Shown: piece by piece, positions 50,376-61,800 of the stretch
Layout: every line of letters starts with the position of its first letter
How positions within the stretch are numbered: the stretch's first letter is position 1
NCBI RefSeq assembly: GCF_014873495.1
Contig: NZ_JADBGF010000001.1
Coordinates: 7,874,001 to 7,938,000 of the forward strand
Reading direction: 5' to 3'
Length of the DNA: 64,000 nucleotides
From: Streptomyces stelliscabiei
GTDB taxonomy: Bacteria > Actinomycetota > Actinomycetes > Streptomycetales > Streptomycetaceae
The notes under the pieces: generated by a model
Seen by the model: the letters and a program-made list of their open reading frames with translations, nothing else
Databases searched by the model: none
Told to the model about the DNA's origin: nothing
Program-made: the position numbers and the translations under genes

Positions 50376-51905
50376 TCAGATGTCCCGGAAGATCTCGATC
50401 TGCGCGCCCACCGTGTTCAGGCGCTCCGCCAGGTCCTCGTAACCCCGGTTGATGACATAGACATTGCGCAGGACCGACGTGCCCTCGGCGGCCATCATCG
50501 CCAGCAGGACGACCACGGCCGGACGCAGGGCCGGCGGGCACATCATCTCGGCGGCGCGCCAGCGGGTGGGGCCCTCGACCAGCACCCGGTGCGGGTCCAG
50601 GAGTTGGAGGCGGCCGCCGAGGCGGTTGAGGTCGGTCAGATAGATCGCGCGGTTGTCGTAGACCCAGTCGTGGATCAGGGTCTGGCCCTGCGCGGCGGCG
50701 GCGATGGCCGCGAAGAACGGGACGTTGTCGATGTTGAGGCCGGGGAACGGCATCGGGTGGATCTTGTCGAGCGGCGCCTGGAGTTTCGACGGGCGGACGG
50801 TGAGGTCCACCAGCCGCGTACGGCCGTTGTCGGCGACGTACTCCGCCGAGCGGTCGTGGTCGAGGCCCATCTCCTCCAGGACCGCCAGCTCGATCTCCAG
50901 GAACTCGATCGGCACCCGGCGCACGGTGAGTTCGGACTCGGTGACGACGGCGGCGGCCAGCAGGCTCATCGCCTCGACCGGGTCCTCGGAGGGCGAGTAG
51001 TCGACGTCCACGTCCAGGTGCGGGACCCCGTGCACGGTGAGCGTGGTGGTGCCGATGCCCTCCACCCGTACGCCGAGCGCCTCCAGGAAGAAGCAGAGGT
51101 CCTGGACCATGTAGTTGGAGGAGGCGTTGCGGATGACGGTCACGCCGTCGTGCCGGGCGGCGGCCAGCAGCGCGTTCTCGGTCACCGTGTCACCGCGCTC
51201 GGTCAGCACGATCGGCCGGCCGGGGGTGACGGACCGGTCCACCTCGGCGTGGTACAGCCCCTCGGTGGCGGTGATGTCCAGGCCGAAGCGGCGCAGCGCG
51301 ATCATGTGCGGCTCGATCGTCCGCGTCCCGAGGTCGCAACCGCCCGCGTACGGCAGTGTGAAGTGGTCCATGCGGTGCAGCAGCGGGCCGAGGAACATGA
51401 TGATCGAGCGGGTGCGGCGGGCCGCCTCGGCGTCGATGGCCGCCAGGTCCAGTTCGGCCGGCGGCACGATCTCCAGGTCCACACCGCCGTTGATCCACCG
51501 GGTGCGTACGCCGATGGAGCCGAGCACCTCCAGAAGGCGGTACACCTCCTCGATACGGGCCACCCTGCGCAGCACTGTGCGCCCCTTGTTCAACAAGGAG
51601 GCGCACAGCAGCGCGACACACGCGTTCTTGCTGGTCTTCACATCGATCGCACCGGACAGACGGCGCCCGCCGACCACCCGCAGATGCATCGGACCCGCGT
51701 ATCCCAGCGAGACGATCTCGCTGTCCAGGGCTTCACCGATTCGGGCGATCATCTCAAGGCTGATGTTTTGATTACCGCGCTCGATACGATTCACCGCGCT
51801 CTGACTCGTGCCGAGCGCCTCCGCCAACTGCGACTGAGTCCAGCCACGGTGCTGCCTTGCGTCACGAATGAGCTTGCCGATGCGTTCGAGGTAGTCGTCT
51901 GCCAT
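50376..51905 (-). CDS. MurA-like enolpyruvyl transferase fused to an XRE helix-turn-helix domain
   Basis: The protein has 509 residues. Residues 1-65 are an XRE-type DNA-binding domain (GWTQSQLAEALGTSQSAVNRIERGNQNIS). From about residue 74 it is an EPSP/MurA-fold enzyme (LRVVGGRRLSGAIDVKTSKNA). K94-N95 match the catalytic K22-N23 of E. coli MurA, and C190 in AGGCDLGTRTIEPH matches Cys115. MurA transfers enolpyruvate from PEP to UDP-GlcNAc, the first committed step of peptidoglycan synthesis. An unusual HTH suggests the enzyme also senses or regulates. A palindrome lies 13 bases upstream of the ATG. It corresponds, as I recall, to SCO5998 beside aconitase. Confidence 0.9.
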   Translation of the reverse strand: MADDYLERIGKLIRDARQHRGWTQSQLAEALGTSQSAVNRIERGNQNISLEMIARIGEALDSEIVSLGYAGPMHLRVVGGRRLSGAIDVKTSKNACVALLCASLLNKGRTVLRRVARIEEVYRLLEVLGSIGVRTRWINGGVDLEIVPPAELDLAAIDAEAARRTRSIIMFLGPLLHRMDHFTLPYAGGCDLGTRTIEPHMIALRRFGLDITATEGLYHAEVDRSVTPGRPIVLTERGDTVTENALLAAARHDGVTVIRNASSNYMVQDLCFFLEALGVRVEGIGTTTLTVHGVPHLDVDVDYSPSEDPVEAMSLLAAAVVTESELTVRRVPIEFLEIELAVLEEMGLDHDRSAEYVADNGRTRLVDLTVRPSKLQAPLDKIHPMPFPGLNIDNVPFFAAIAAAAQGQTLIHDWVYDNRAIYLTDLNRLGGRLQLLDPHRVLVEGPTRWRAAEMMCPPALRPAVVVLLAMMAAEGTSVLRNVYVINRGYEDLAERLNTVGAQIEIFRDI

Positions 51906-51917
51906 GAGGCCGAGGTT

Positions 51918-51933
51918 ATCTCAGATATGAGAT
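51918..51933. promoter_or_regulatory. Palindromic operator candidate in front of the XRE-MurA gene
   Basis: ATCTCA-GATA-TGAGAT is a perfect 6-base inverted repeat with a 4-base spacer, 13 bases upstream of the start codon. It is well placed for the protein's own XRE domain to bind and block its mRNA start. Confidence 0.5.
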
Positions 51934-52019
51934 CACGCCTCTTGGGGGGCCTGTTGGAGTGGTGACGAGAGGCCATGCGGGTGACGGGCGTCAGCCGTAC
52001 GACGGTGACGGCGGCGGTC

Positions 52020-52217
52020 TCAGTGACGCCTGGCGTTGCGTGTGCGGCGCCAGCCGAAGGGGCCGGGCAGGTCCATCGAGGTCGTACGGCGCCCCGTGCT
52101 GCTGTGGGTGTGGCGCGGGCCGTTGTGGCCTCCGGTGGTGATGGACCAGGAGCGCTTGTTGATGTTCAGTCGCACACCCGGCAGGATGCGGAAACTCTTG
52201 CGGAACGTGAGCGGCAT
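52020..52217 (-). CDS. DUF4236-like small protein
   Basis: This 65-residue protein starts MPLTFRKSFRILPGVRLNIN and continues KRSWSITTGGHNGPRHTHSS, matching the short DUF4236 pattern (FRKS...PGVRLN...S). A strong GAAGGAGG site lies 5 bases before the ATG at 52217. The C-terminal half is rich in Arg and His. The function of DUF4236 proteins is unknown. It is shorter than the usual minimum for gene finders but its start signal is one of the best in the window. Confidence 0.75.
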   Translation of the reverse strand: MPLTFRKSFRILPGVRLNINKRSWSITTGGHNGPRHTHSSTGRRTTSMDLPGPFGWRRTRNARRH

Positions 52218-52338
52218 GTGTGCCTCCTTCCCAGTGCACACCGGGTACCCCGTCCTGCCGTTCGCATCCCTGCCACTTGAAGGCAACTGCGGCTTCGGTG
52301 CGGGGTGTTGGCTTCGCGTGCCTCCCGGGGCGCGTGCG

Positions 52339-53061
52339 TCAGCGGGGCGGCAACACGCAGAACTCGTGGCCGTCGGGGTCGGCGAGCACCACCCAGTCGA
52401 CGTCGCCCTGGCCGATGTCGACGGGTGTCGCGCCGAGGGAGACGAGGCGGTCGACCTCCGCCCGCTGGTCGCCGCCGGCGGGCGGGGCGAGGTCGAAGTG
52501 GAGGCGGTACTTGCCCGCCTTCGGGGCCAGCGGCGGACCACCCCAGGTGACCTTCGGGCCGCCGTGCGGCGCGCGGATCGCGGTCTCCTCGTCCTGGTCC
52601 CAGACCAGGGGCCAGCCGAGGGCCCGGCTCCAGAAGTACCCGACCTCCTGCGAGCCGTCGCTCGCGAGCGCGCCGATGAATCCGCAGTCGGCGAGGAAGC
52701 TGTTGCCCGGCTCGATGACACAGAACTCGTTGCCCTCGGGGTCGGCGAGGACCACGTGCTCCTCGTCCGGGAGCTGGCCGATGTCGATGTGCCGGCCGCC
52801 GTGGTCGAGCACCCTCGCCACGGTCTGCCGCTGGTCGTCCAGGGACCTGCTGGTGAGGTCGAAGTGCATCTGGTTCGGGACGGTCTTCTTCTCCCGGCTC
52901 GGCAGGAAGCGGAGCCGGAACCCGGTGTCGTCGTTCGGGGCGAGCGCGAGGGCGCCGTAGGGATCGTCGACGGTCTCCCAGCCCAGGACGCCGGCCCAGA
53001 AGCGCGCCAGGCCGGCGGGGTCGTTCGCGTCGAAGCAGAGTGCGTGGAGGTGGGAGGTCAT
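52339..53061 (-). CDS. Double-domain VOC (glyoxalase/bleomycin-resistance fold) protein
   Basis: The protein has 240 residues from the ATG at 53061 (MTSHLHALCFDANDPAGLARFW); the open frame extends far upstream but only through low-complexity repeats. Two tandem VOC domains are visible, about 1-120 and 125-240, each ending with the signature ADPEGNEFCVI / ADPDGHEFCVL and each containing an MHFDL/LHFDL metal-binding strand. VOC proteins include glyoxalases, dioxygenases and drug-binding resistance proteins. I cannot tell which activity this has. Confidence 0.9.
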   Translation of the reverse strand: MTSHLHALCFDANDPAGLARFWAGVLGWETVDDPYGALALAPNDDTGFRLRFLPSREKKTVPNQMHFDLTSRSLDDQRQTVARVLDHGGRHIDIGQLPDEEHVVLADPEGNEFCVIEPGNSFLADCGFIGALASDGSQEVGYFWSRALGWPLVWDQDEETAIRAPHGGPKVTWGGPPLAPKAGKYRLHFDLAPPAGGDQRAEVDRLVSLGATPVDIGQGDVDWVVLADPDGHEFCVLPPR

Positions 53062-53287
53062 GCCGGGGGATCTCCGATCCGCTGACTCACGGTCGCGCAC
53101 CGGGCTCGTCCCCGTGCCCATGAGGCCCGCCATGCTAGGAAGCGCGGGAATCGCCGTGCAACGCAAATAGAAGCGCGGCGGTGCGAGGTGACGGGCTCGC
53201 CGGTGGGTGACGGTGGGCCGGCCGGTGCGGTGGGACGGACTGGCCGGTGGGGCGGACTGGTCGGTGGGGTGCCGAGTGGGCCGGACC

Positions 53288-53425
53288 GTGCGGCGGTGAC
53301 GGGCCGGACCGTGCGGCGGTGACGGGCCGGACCGTGCGGCGGTGGCGGGCCGGACCGTGCGGCGGTGGCGGGCAGGACCGTGCGGCGGTGGCGGGCAGGA
53401 CCGTACGGCGGGTGCGGGCCGGACC
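53288..53425. repeat. Six tandem copies of a 23-base GC-rich unit
   Basis: The unit gtgcggcggtgacgggccgg plus acc repeats six times with a few substitutions, the last copy being the most changed. It lies between the VOC gene and the acnA promoter, with no gene on either strand that I trust. Confidence 0.9.
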
Positions 53426-53510
53426 GCCGACGGGGACGGACCGTCTCGTGCGGGGCGGCCGATCGGCGTGCGTCGCGGACGGGCGCCCACCTGCGGGCGA
53501 ACGAGCCGAC

Positions 53511-53700
53511 CCTGGGGCCGGACGGGCCGTCTGTGAGTGGTTGAGTCGACCCTGGGGCCGGACGGGCTGTCTGTGAGTGGACGGGGCACTCCTGGGGCCG
53601 GACGGCACGTCTGTGAGCGGTTGAGTCGACCCCTGGGGCCGGACGGGCCGCCTGTGAGTGGACGGGACACTCCTGGGGCTGGACGTGACGCCTGTGATCG
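53511..53700. repeat. Imperfect tandem repeat of about 40-base units
   Basis: About five copies share cctggggccggacggg followed by ctgtgagtgg, with a few variations and small length changes. It follows the 23-base repeat and may have similar slippage origin. Confidence 0.8.
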
Positions 53701-53896
53701 GACGAGCCGTCCCCCGCGACCTGCGGCGCGAATCAACCGGCCCCGTGACGCGGGGGCGGACGCCCGACGTCGCGCCGGGGCATGCGGTGATCGCCCCCGC
53801 GCCCCACGCGCCGTACCCCTCGCCCCCGCGTCCCGACGAGATTGGCGCACGCCACATCGGGCCGGGCATGACCAGCCCGCGCCCATGTACTACTGT

Positions 53897-53914
53897 TATC
53901 TCGACATCGAGATA
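53897..53914. promoter_or_regulatory. Inverted-repeat operator candidate upstream of acnA
   Basis: TATCTCGA-CA-TCGAGATA is a perfect 8-base inverted repeat with a 2-base spacer, about 130 bases before the aconitase start. Its binding protein is not known to me. Confidence 0.5.
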
Positions 53915-53955
53915 TCTGCCGAGGCGCACTGCGGCCGCCACCCCGGTAAGGGGTA

Positions 53956-53976
53956 CCTAACTTAGCCTTACCTTAG
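53956..53976. promoter_or_regulatory. Iron-box-like site (DmdR/IdeR type) upstream of acnA
   Basis: The reverse strand reads TAAGGTAAGGCTAAGTTAG, matching 14 of 19 positions of the iron box TTAGGTTAGGCTAACCTAA bound by DmdR/IdeR/DtxR repressors. It sits about 70 bases upstream of the start codon, near the expected promoter. Aconitase needs a 4Fe-4S cluster, so iron control would make sense. Confidence 0.6.
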
Positions 53977-54043
53977 CGGATCGGCCAAGAGGGCCTGGCG
54001 GCAGGATGCGGTGGTACGCGCACATGGAATGAAGGAGACTGTC

Positions 54044-56761
<2,718 letters not shown>

Positions 56762-56782
56762 GCGGACCGGTACGGCAGTTGA

Positions 56783-56814
56783 GGGCCGCATCCCCGGTGA
56801 CGGGGGTGCGGCCC
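56783..56814 (+). terminator. Terminator downstream of acnA
   Basis: Arms gggccgcatcccc (56783-56795) and gggggtgcggccc (56802-56814) pair over 13 bases with one wobble and a 6-base loop, 22 bases after the stop codon. It lies between convergent genes and may serve both. Confidence 0.8.
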
Positions 56815-56875
56815 TTCGCGTAGTTCCTCGCGCGCGGCCCTTCGTGCGGCGCTGCGTGCGGCGCTTCGTGTGGTC

Positions 56876-57889
56876 CTACAGCCAGCCGCGCTGTGCCGCC
56901 CGTGCCCCCAGCTGGAAGCGGCTCGCCGCCCCGAGCCGGTCCTGTAATTCACTCACCCGCCGCCGCAGGGTCCGCAGGCTCACCCCGAGATGGCGGGCCA
57001 CCGCCTCGTCCTTCATCCCGGCCGCCAGCAGCCGGGTCAACGTCCGCTCCCCCTCGGAGAGTTCACCCTCACCGACCGGCAGACCGAGCGGCGTCGCCTG
57101 TTGCCAGGCCAGGTCGAACAGTTTCTGCAGCGCCTCGGTCACCGCCGAGTGCCGTACGACCGCCGCGCAGTAGCCGCCCGCGTCGGACGAGGTCAGCGGC
57201 AGCATCGCCCGACGGCCGTCGACCACCAGCAACTTGACCGGCACCGAGGGCAACACCCGTGCCTGCTCACCGAGTTCGACCATCTTCCAGGCGTGGAAGA
57301 GGACGTCCGGGTCCTCCAGGGCGGTCGCCGCGTACACCGTGCGATAGGTGATCCCGCGGCTGAGCAGATCCGACTGGAGGTCCAACTGCGGGGTGCGCGG
57401 GGCCAGATACGGGGGAGTGTCGAAGACGCACACCTCGTGCTCGGCGCGTGCGTACAGCTCCTCCAGGCGAGCCGCGTTGGCGCCCTCGCCGGAGACCACC
57501 TCGACCAGCCGGGACGGCTCCTCCCGCAGCAGTCCGGCCTCGTGTGCGGTGGCCATCTCCTCGGCGGTGGCGGCCAGGAGTTCGGACTCGGTCTCGCGCC
57601 GCCGGATCAGCGCCCGGATCGCCACCCGGGGGTCGACCGCGCGCAACCCGCCCATGGAGTCCGGTGGTTGGAGCAGACCGAGCGCGAGCAGCCGGTTGCA
57701 GGACTCGCGGACCCGGGCCGGCTCGGCGCCGGTCAGCAGCGCCCAGCCGGCCGCGCCCGCGTCGGGCTGGTGGAGGACCGACCGGTACACCAGCTCGTCG
57801 AAGGCGGAGACCCCCACCGCGGACCAGGGGCTCGTGGTGGGGGCCGATTCTGTGGTGGCGTGCGCCGTCTCGTGTGCCGTGTTCACCAT
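56876..57889 (-). CDS. LuxR-family transcriptional regulator without receiver domain
   Basis: The protein has 337 residues from the ATG at 57889 (MVNTAHETAHATTES); an upstream in-frame start at 57964 lies inside the neighbouring IS. The N-terminal 40-100 region looks like a winged helix (FDELVYRSVLHQPDAGAAGWAL), the middle resembles TrmB-like sensing regions, and the C-terminus (268-337) is a LuxR helix-turn-helix: LSEGERTLTRLLAAGMKDEAVARHLGVSLRTLRRRVSELQ. Proteins of this design are abundant in Streptomyces and mostly uncharacterised. An IS element ends only 29 bases upstream of its start, so its native promoter has probably been displaced. Confidence 0.9.
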   Translation of the reverse strand: MVNTAHETAHATTESAPTTSPWSAVGVSAFDELVYRSVLHQPDAGAAGWALLTGAEPARVRESCNRLLALGLLQPPDSMGGLRAVDPRVAIRALIRRRETESELLAATAEEMATAHEAGLLREEPSRLVEVVSGEGANAARLEELYARAEHEVCVFDTPPYLAPRTPQLDLQSDLLSRGITYRTVYAATALEDPDVLFHAWKMVELGEQARVLPSVPVKLLVVDGRRAMLPLTSSDAGGYCAAVVRHSAVTEALQKLFDLAWQQATPLGLPVGEGELSEGERTLTRLLAAGMKDEAVARHLGVSLRTLRRRVSELQDRLGAASRFQLGARAAQRGWL

Positions 57890-57918
57890 GTCCCGGCACG
57901 GTAGACGAACTCTGTTAA

Positions 57919-58783
57919 GACGGTGTCCTATGTGGTGAGGCGGACGAGTCGCTTGTAGCAGCACAGGGCGGCGGCGAGACCGAGAAAGGCCAGGTAGTTG
58001 CGGGGATTTCGTTCATAGCGGGGGCTGAGCCGACGGTAGCCGGACAGCCAGGAGATGGTCCGCTCGATGACCCACCGGCGGCGGCCCAAACGTTCGCTGG
58101 ACTCGATGCCTTTGCGGGCGATGCGCACACCGATGCGCTTGCCACGTAACCATTTCCGCAGGTGAGGCACGTCGTACGCCTTGTCCGCATGGAGCCGTTG
58201 GGGCTTGAAGTGGCGGCCGCGGTGGGGGTCGTGTCTCGTTTGGTGACCGGCCACCATCGGCTTCAGCCCTTCGCTGTCGTGGACGTTCGCGGCGGAGACG
58301 CCGACGACCAGGGGCAGCCCGTTCGCGTCCGACAGGACGTGCATCTTGGAACCCGGCTTGCCCCGGTCCACGGGGCTCGGGCCGGTATGACCGCCCCCTT
58401 TTTCGCCCTGACGTGGGCGGAGTCGAGGACGACGCGTGAGACATCGATCAGGCCCGCGTCGTCGAGCCGGTGCAGGACGGCCTCGTGCAGACGGCCCCAC
58501 ACGCCGGCTCTGGACCAGATCAGGAACCGGCGATGGGCGGTGGACTTCGAGATCCCAAAGCAGGGTGGCAGGTAACGCCAGGAGCAGCCGCTGACCAGCA
58601 CGTAGATGATCGCCGCGAACAGCGTCTCATCAGGCGTGTCCTGCGTTCCGCCGCCCTGCGGCCGCACCTTCGACGGTGGGATCAGCGGCTTCGCGATCTC
58701 CCACAGCCCGTCCGGAACAATCCAACTCCACGTACCCCGCCCCATACATGGCTCAACGAGCCCTCACCACATAGGACACCGTC
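57919..58783 (-). mobile_element. IS5-family insertion sequence, intact and recent
   Basis: The 865-base element has perfect 22-base terminal inverted repeats starting gacggtgtcctatgtggtga (57919) and ending with its reverse complement at 58783. Both flanks carry the 3-base target duplication TAA (57916-57918 and 58784-58786). Perfect ends, an intact duplication and an undamaged transposase point to a recent arrival. Confidence 0.95.
57928..58745 (-). CDS. IS5-family transposase made by programmed frameshift
   Basis: The first frame starts MGRGTWSWIVPDGLWEIAKP at 58745 and holds the N-terminal DNA-binding region up to DSAHVRAKKG. The second frame carries GPSPVDRGKPGSKMHVLSDANG, a DKAYD motif, and RRRWVIERTISWLSGYRRL, which include the remaining catalytic region. 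The frames meet at gcgaaaaagggggcgg (about 58390-58405), a run of A then G typical of the frameshift site in two-ORF IS5 elements. Stretches on both sides join smoothly across one base, so I annotate one protein of about 270 residues. Confidence 0.88.
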
Positions 58784-58847
58784 TAAGGCTGAGGCACATG
58801 TGGTGGGTGACCGTCAGTTTCGGGTCGCGTCCGCCACAGGCCCGCTC

Positions 58848-61800
58848 CTACTTCAGACCGAACGCCCTCAACACGGTCTGGTCGATTCCGTTGCCGTCGC
58901 GGTCGGTGGCCCGCACCCGCAGCGACACCGACTCGGCGTCCTCCGCCGGCGTGAACCGCGCCTTGCCGCTCTTCACCTTCACCTCCTTCCAGGACGTGCC
59001 GTCGTCGTAGGAGACCCAGGCTTCGAGGCTGCGCGCCTTCACACTGCCCAGCTGGTCGGCGACCGGCAGATCGACCTTCAACTCCTGCCCGCTCTTGGCC
59101 CGGTTGAGGAGGTCGAGGCCCTTCGGGACGATGCCGACCGTGAGCAGCGGCAGGGCCGTCTCAGTGGTGGTGTGCGCCGAGGCGAAGGTCCACTCGGTGT
59201 GCGTGCTGGTGGAGTACTCGGCCCAGGCCGCCCGGCGCTGCACGTCCAGCTCGAAGCGGTACGAGGCCTCGGCCGCCGGCACGTCGAAGACGCCGTAGCC
59301 GCCGAGCAGCGAGTCGCCGACCAGCTTGCCGTCCGCGTAGAGCCTGCCCTTGCCGGTGGTGTCGGTGCCGTCGATGTACCCGTAGTGGCCCGGCGCGGAG
59401 TCGTTCAGCTCCGTCACCGACATGGTGAGCTTGTCGCCGGTGCGTTGGGGCAGGCCGTACTCCTCGCTGGTTCCGGGGCGGATCACCTGGCGCAGCCAGT
59501 TCTCGGTGCGCTCGACCGTGCCCGCCTTGTCGAAGGTCCGCAGCGGGCTCCACTGGCCCCTGAGCGTCTCCCAGTTCGGATAGACGGTGTGCCAGGTACG
59601 GGTGTCGGGGTCGACGTAGTAGTACTCGTCGCGTTCCGTACCGAGCCGCATGTAGTGGCTGCTCTCGACGCCGAACAGCTGCCAGGGGCGGAAGGTGTAC
59701 AGGGCGTCCGCGCCGATCTCGCCGGCCGTGGCCCCGTGGTAGCGGGCCTTCCGCTTCACCGTGTTGGAGTGGTCGAGGTCGTATGTCTGGTCCGCGGAGA
59801 TGGCTCCGCTCTGTGCGGCGAGCAGGTTGTAGACGTACGGGCTGTCCGGTGTACCGCTCAGCTTCAGCGTGACCTTCTCGCCCGTCTTCAGCAGGTTGGT
59901 GAGCGCGGCACCCTCCTCGCCGGTGGCGATCATCAGTGGGACGGTGGTCGCCCGGTCCACGGACTCGATCCAGAACCCTGGTGTCTTGCGGTACGCGATG
60001 AGGTAACCGGCCCCGGCCTTGGTCGCGTTGTCCAGCGCGTTCTGCGCCCGCTCCGTGGCGCCGAGCGCGACCACCGCCACCTTGCCCTTGACATCGAGCC
60101 CCGCGAAGTCGGCCTCGGTACCGCCGCCCGCGTCCACCGCCCGGACCCTGTGGTCACCGCTGATCTTCAGCGGGAAGTCCTCGTACGTCTGGGAGTAGTA
60201 GAGCGAGGACAGTGAGGTCTTCTGCGGGCTGGTGACGCTCGCCGTCAACTCCTTCTCGTACAGACGGAACTTGGCGGTGAACTCCAGGGTGCCCTCGGTG
60301 ACCCGCTCGGTCGGTGTGACATAGACGTGCTTGGTCCAGAAGCCCTGGCTGTAGGTGAGTCCCCAGCCGTTGGTCGCCCCTTCGCGGTGCACATTGGTGG
60401 TGAAGCCCTGGAACTCGGAGTTCTGCTCCGTCCTCGGCTTGATCTCCACCGCCTTGCGGGCGTCGAGGACGACCTCGGTGTCCCCGTTCACCTTGATCTC
60501 GGGGCTGGTCACGACGGAGGTGCCGACGGCCAGACCGCCCGCGTCGCGGTCCGGGATCCAGGTCGAGACGGCATAGGTGCCGGCCGGGACCTCCCAGGTC
60601 CAGCCGGTGCCGAGGAAGCCGTACTCGTCGGGGATGGCGTTGTTCAGTTCCATGAGCGTGTAGATCGATCCGCCGGTGGGCGCTTTGCCGTTCCGGCCCA
60701 GGAGGGAGACCGCGAGGTCGTACGTCTTCGGGGCCTTCTCGAAGCCGACGCCGGTGGTGACCCGGACGTCGCCGGCGGTCGCCGTCACATGGCCGGTGTA
60801 CCTGCCCTCGCTCTCCTGCGCGGGGTCGACGTCGACCGGGAGCGTGGCGGTGCCCCGCGCGGGTACGGTCAGCGTGCGCTCGTCCACGGTGAGGTCGGGG
60901 AGCGACGAGGAGATCTTCAGCTCCACCGCTGTGTCGGTGGCGTTGGTGTACGTGATGTCCTTGGTGGTGACCCCGGTGTCGCCGTCCTCGAACCGGCCGA
61001 AGCTCAGCGTCGGGGTCGCGAAGACGTTCTGCTTGACGGCCCGCACGGCGTCGACCCGGCCGTCGCCCTGCTCGAACACGGTGTCGTCGGCGTTGGTCCT
61101 CGCCGTGCTCGCCAGGGCTTCCTTGATCTGCCGGCCGGTCCAGTCCGGGTGCGCCTGCGCGACCAGCGCCGCGGCGCCCGCGACATGCGGGGTCGCCATC
61201 GACGTACCGTTCGCCGCCGTGTAGGCGTCGTCGACCGGCGTACCCATGGTGGTACCGGCGGCTCGGGCCGCGACGATGCCCACGCCCGGCGCGGTGATCT
61301 CCGGTTTGACCGCGAAGTCACCGGGGCGCGGGCCCCGGCCGGAGAACGGCGCCAGCCGGTCCGACTTGTCGACCGCGCCGACGGTGAGCGCCGAGTCGGC
61401 GATGCCCGGGGTGCCCACGGTCTGCTCGCCGGGGCCGGCGTTGCCCGACGCGATGACGAAGAGGGTGCCGGTGGACGCGGACAGCTCGTCGACGGTCTCG
61501 CTCAGCACGTCGGAGGGACCGGTCGCCGTACCGCCCAGTGACATGGAGACGATCTTCGCGCCGGAGTTCGCCGCCCACTCCATGCCCGCGATGATCCACG
61601 ACGACTGGCCCTTGCCCGCGTCGTTCAGCACCTTGCCGACCAGCAGCTCCGCGCCCGGCGCCACGCCCTTGCGCCTGCCGTCCGAGGCCGCCCCGGAACC
61701 GGCGATCGTGGACGCCACATGGGTGCCGTGCCCGTGGCCGTCCCGCACCGCCTGGTCCGGGACGAAGCTCCGGGAGCCGGCGATCCGGTCCGCGAGGTCC

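Noticed and set aside
53135..53941. A 268-codon minus-strand frame before acnA
   Set aside because: It is made of the tandem repeats and has no family features or start signal.
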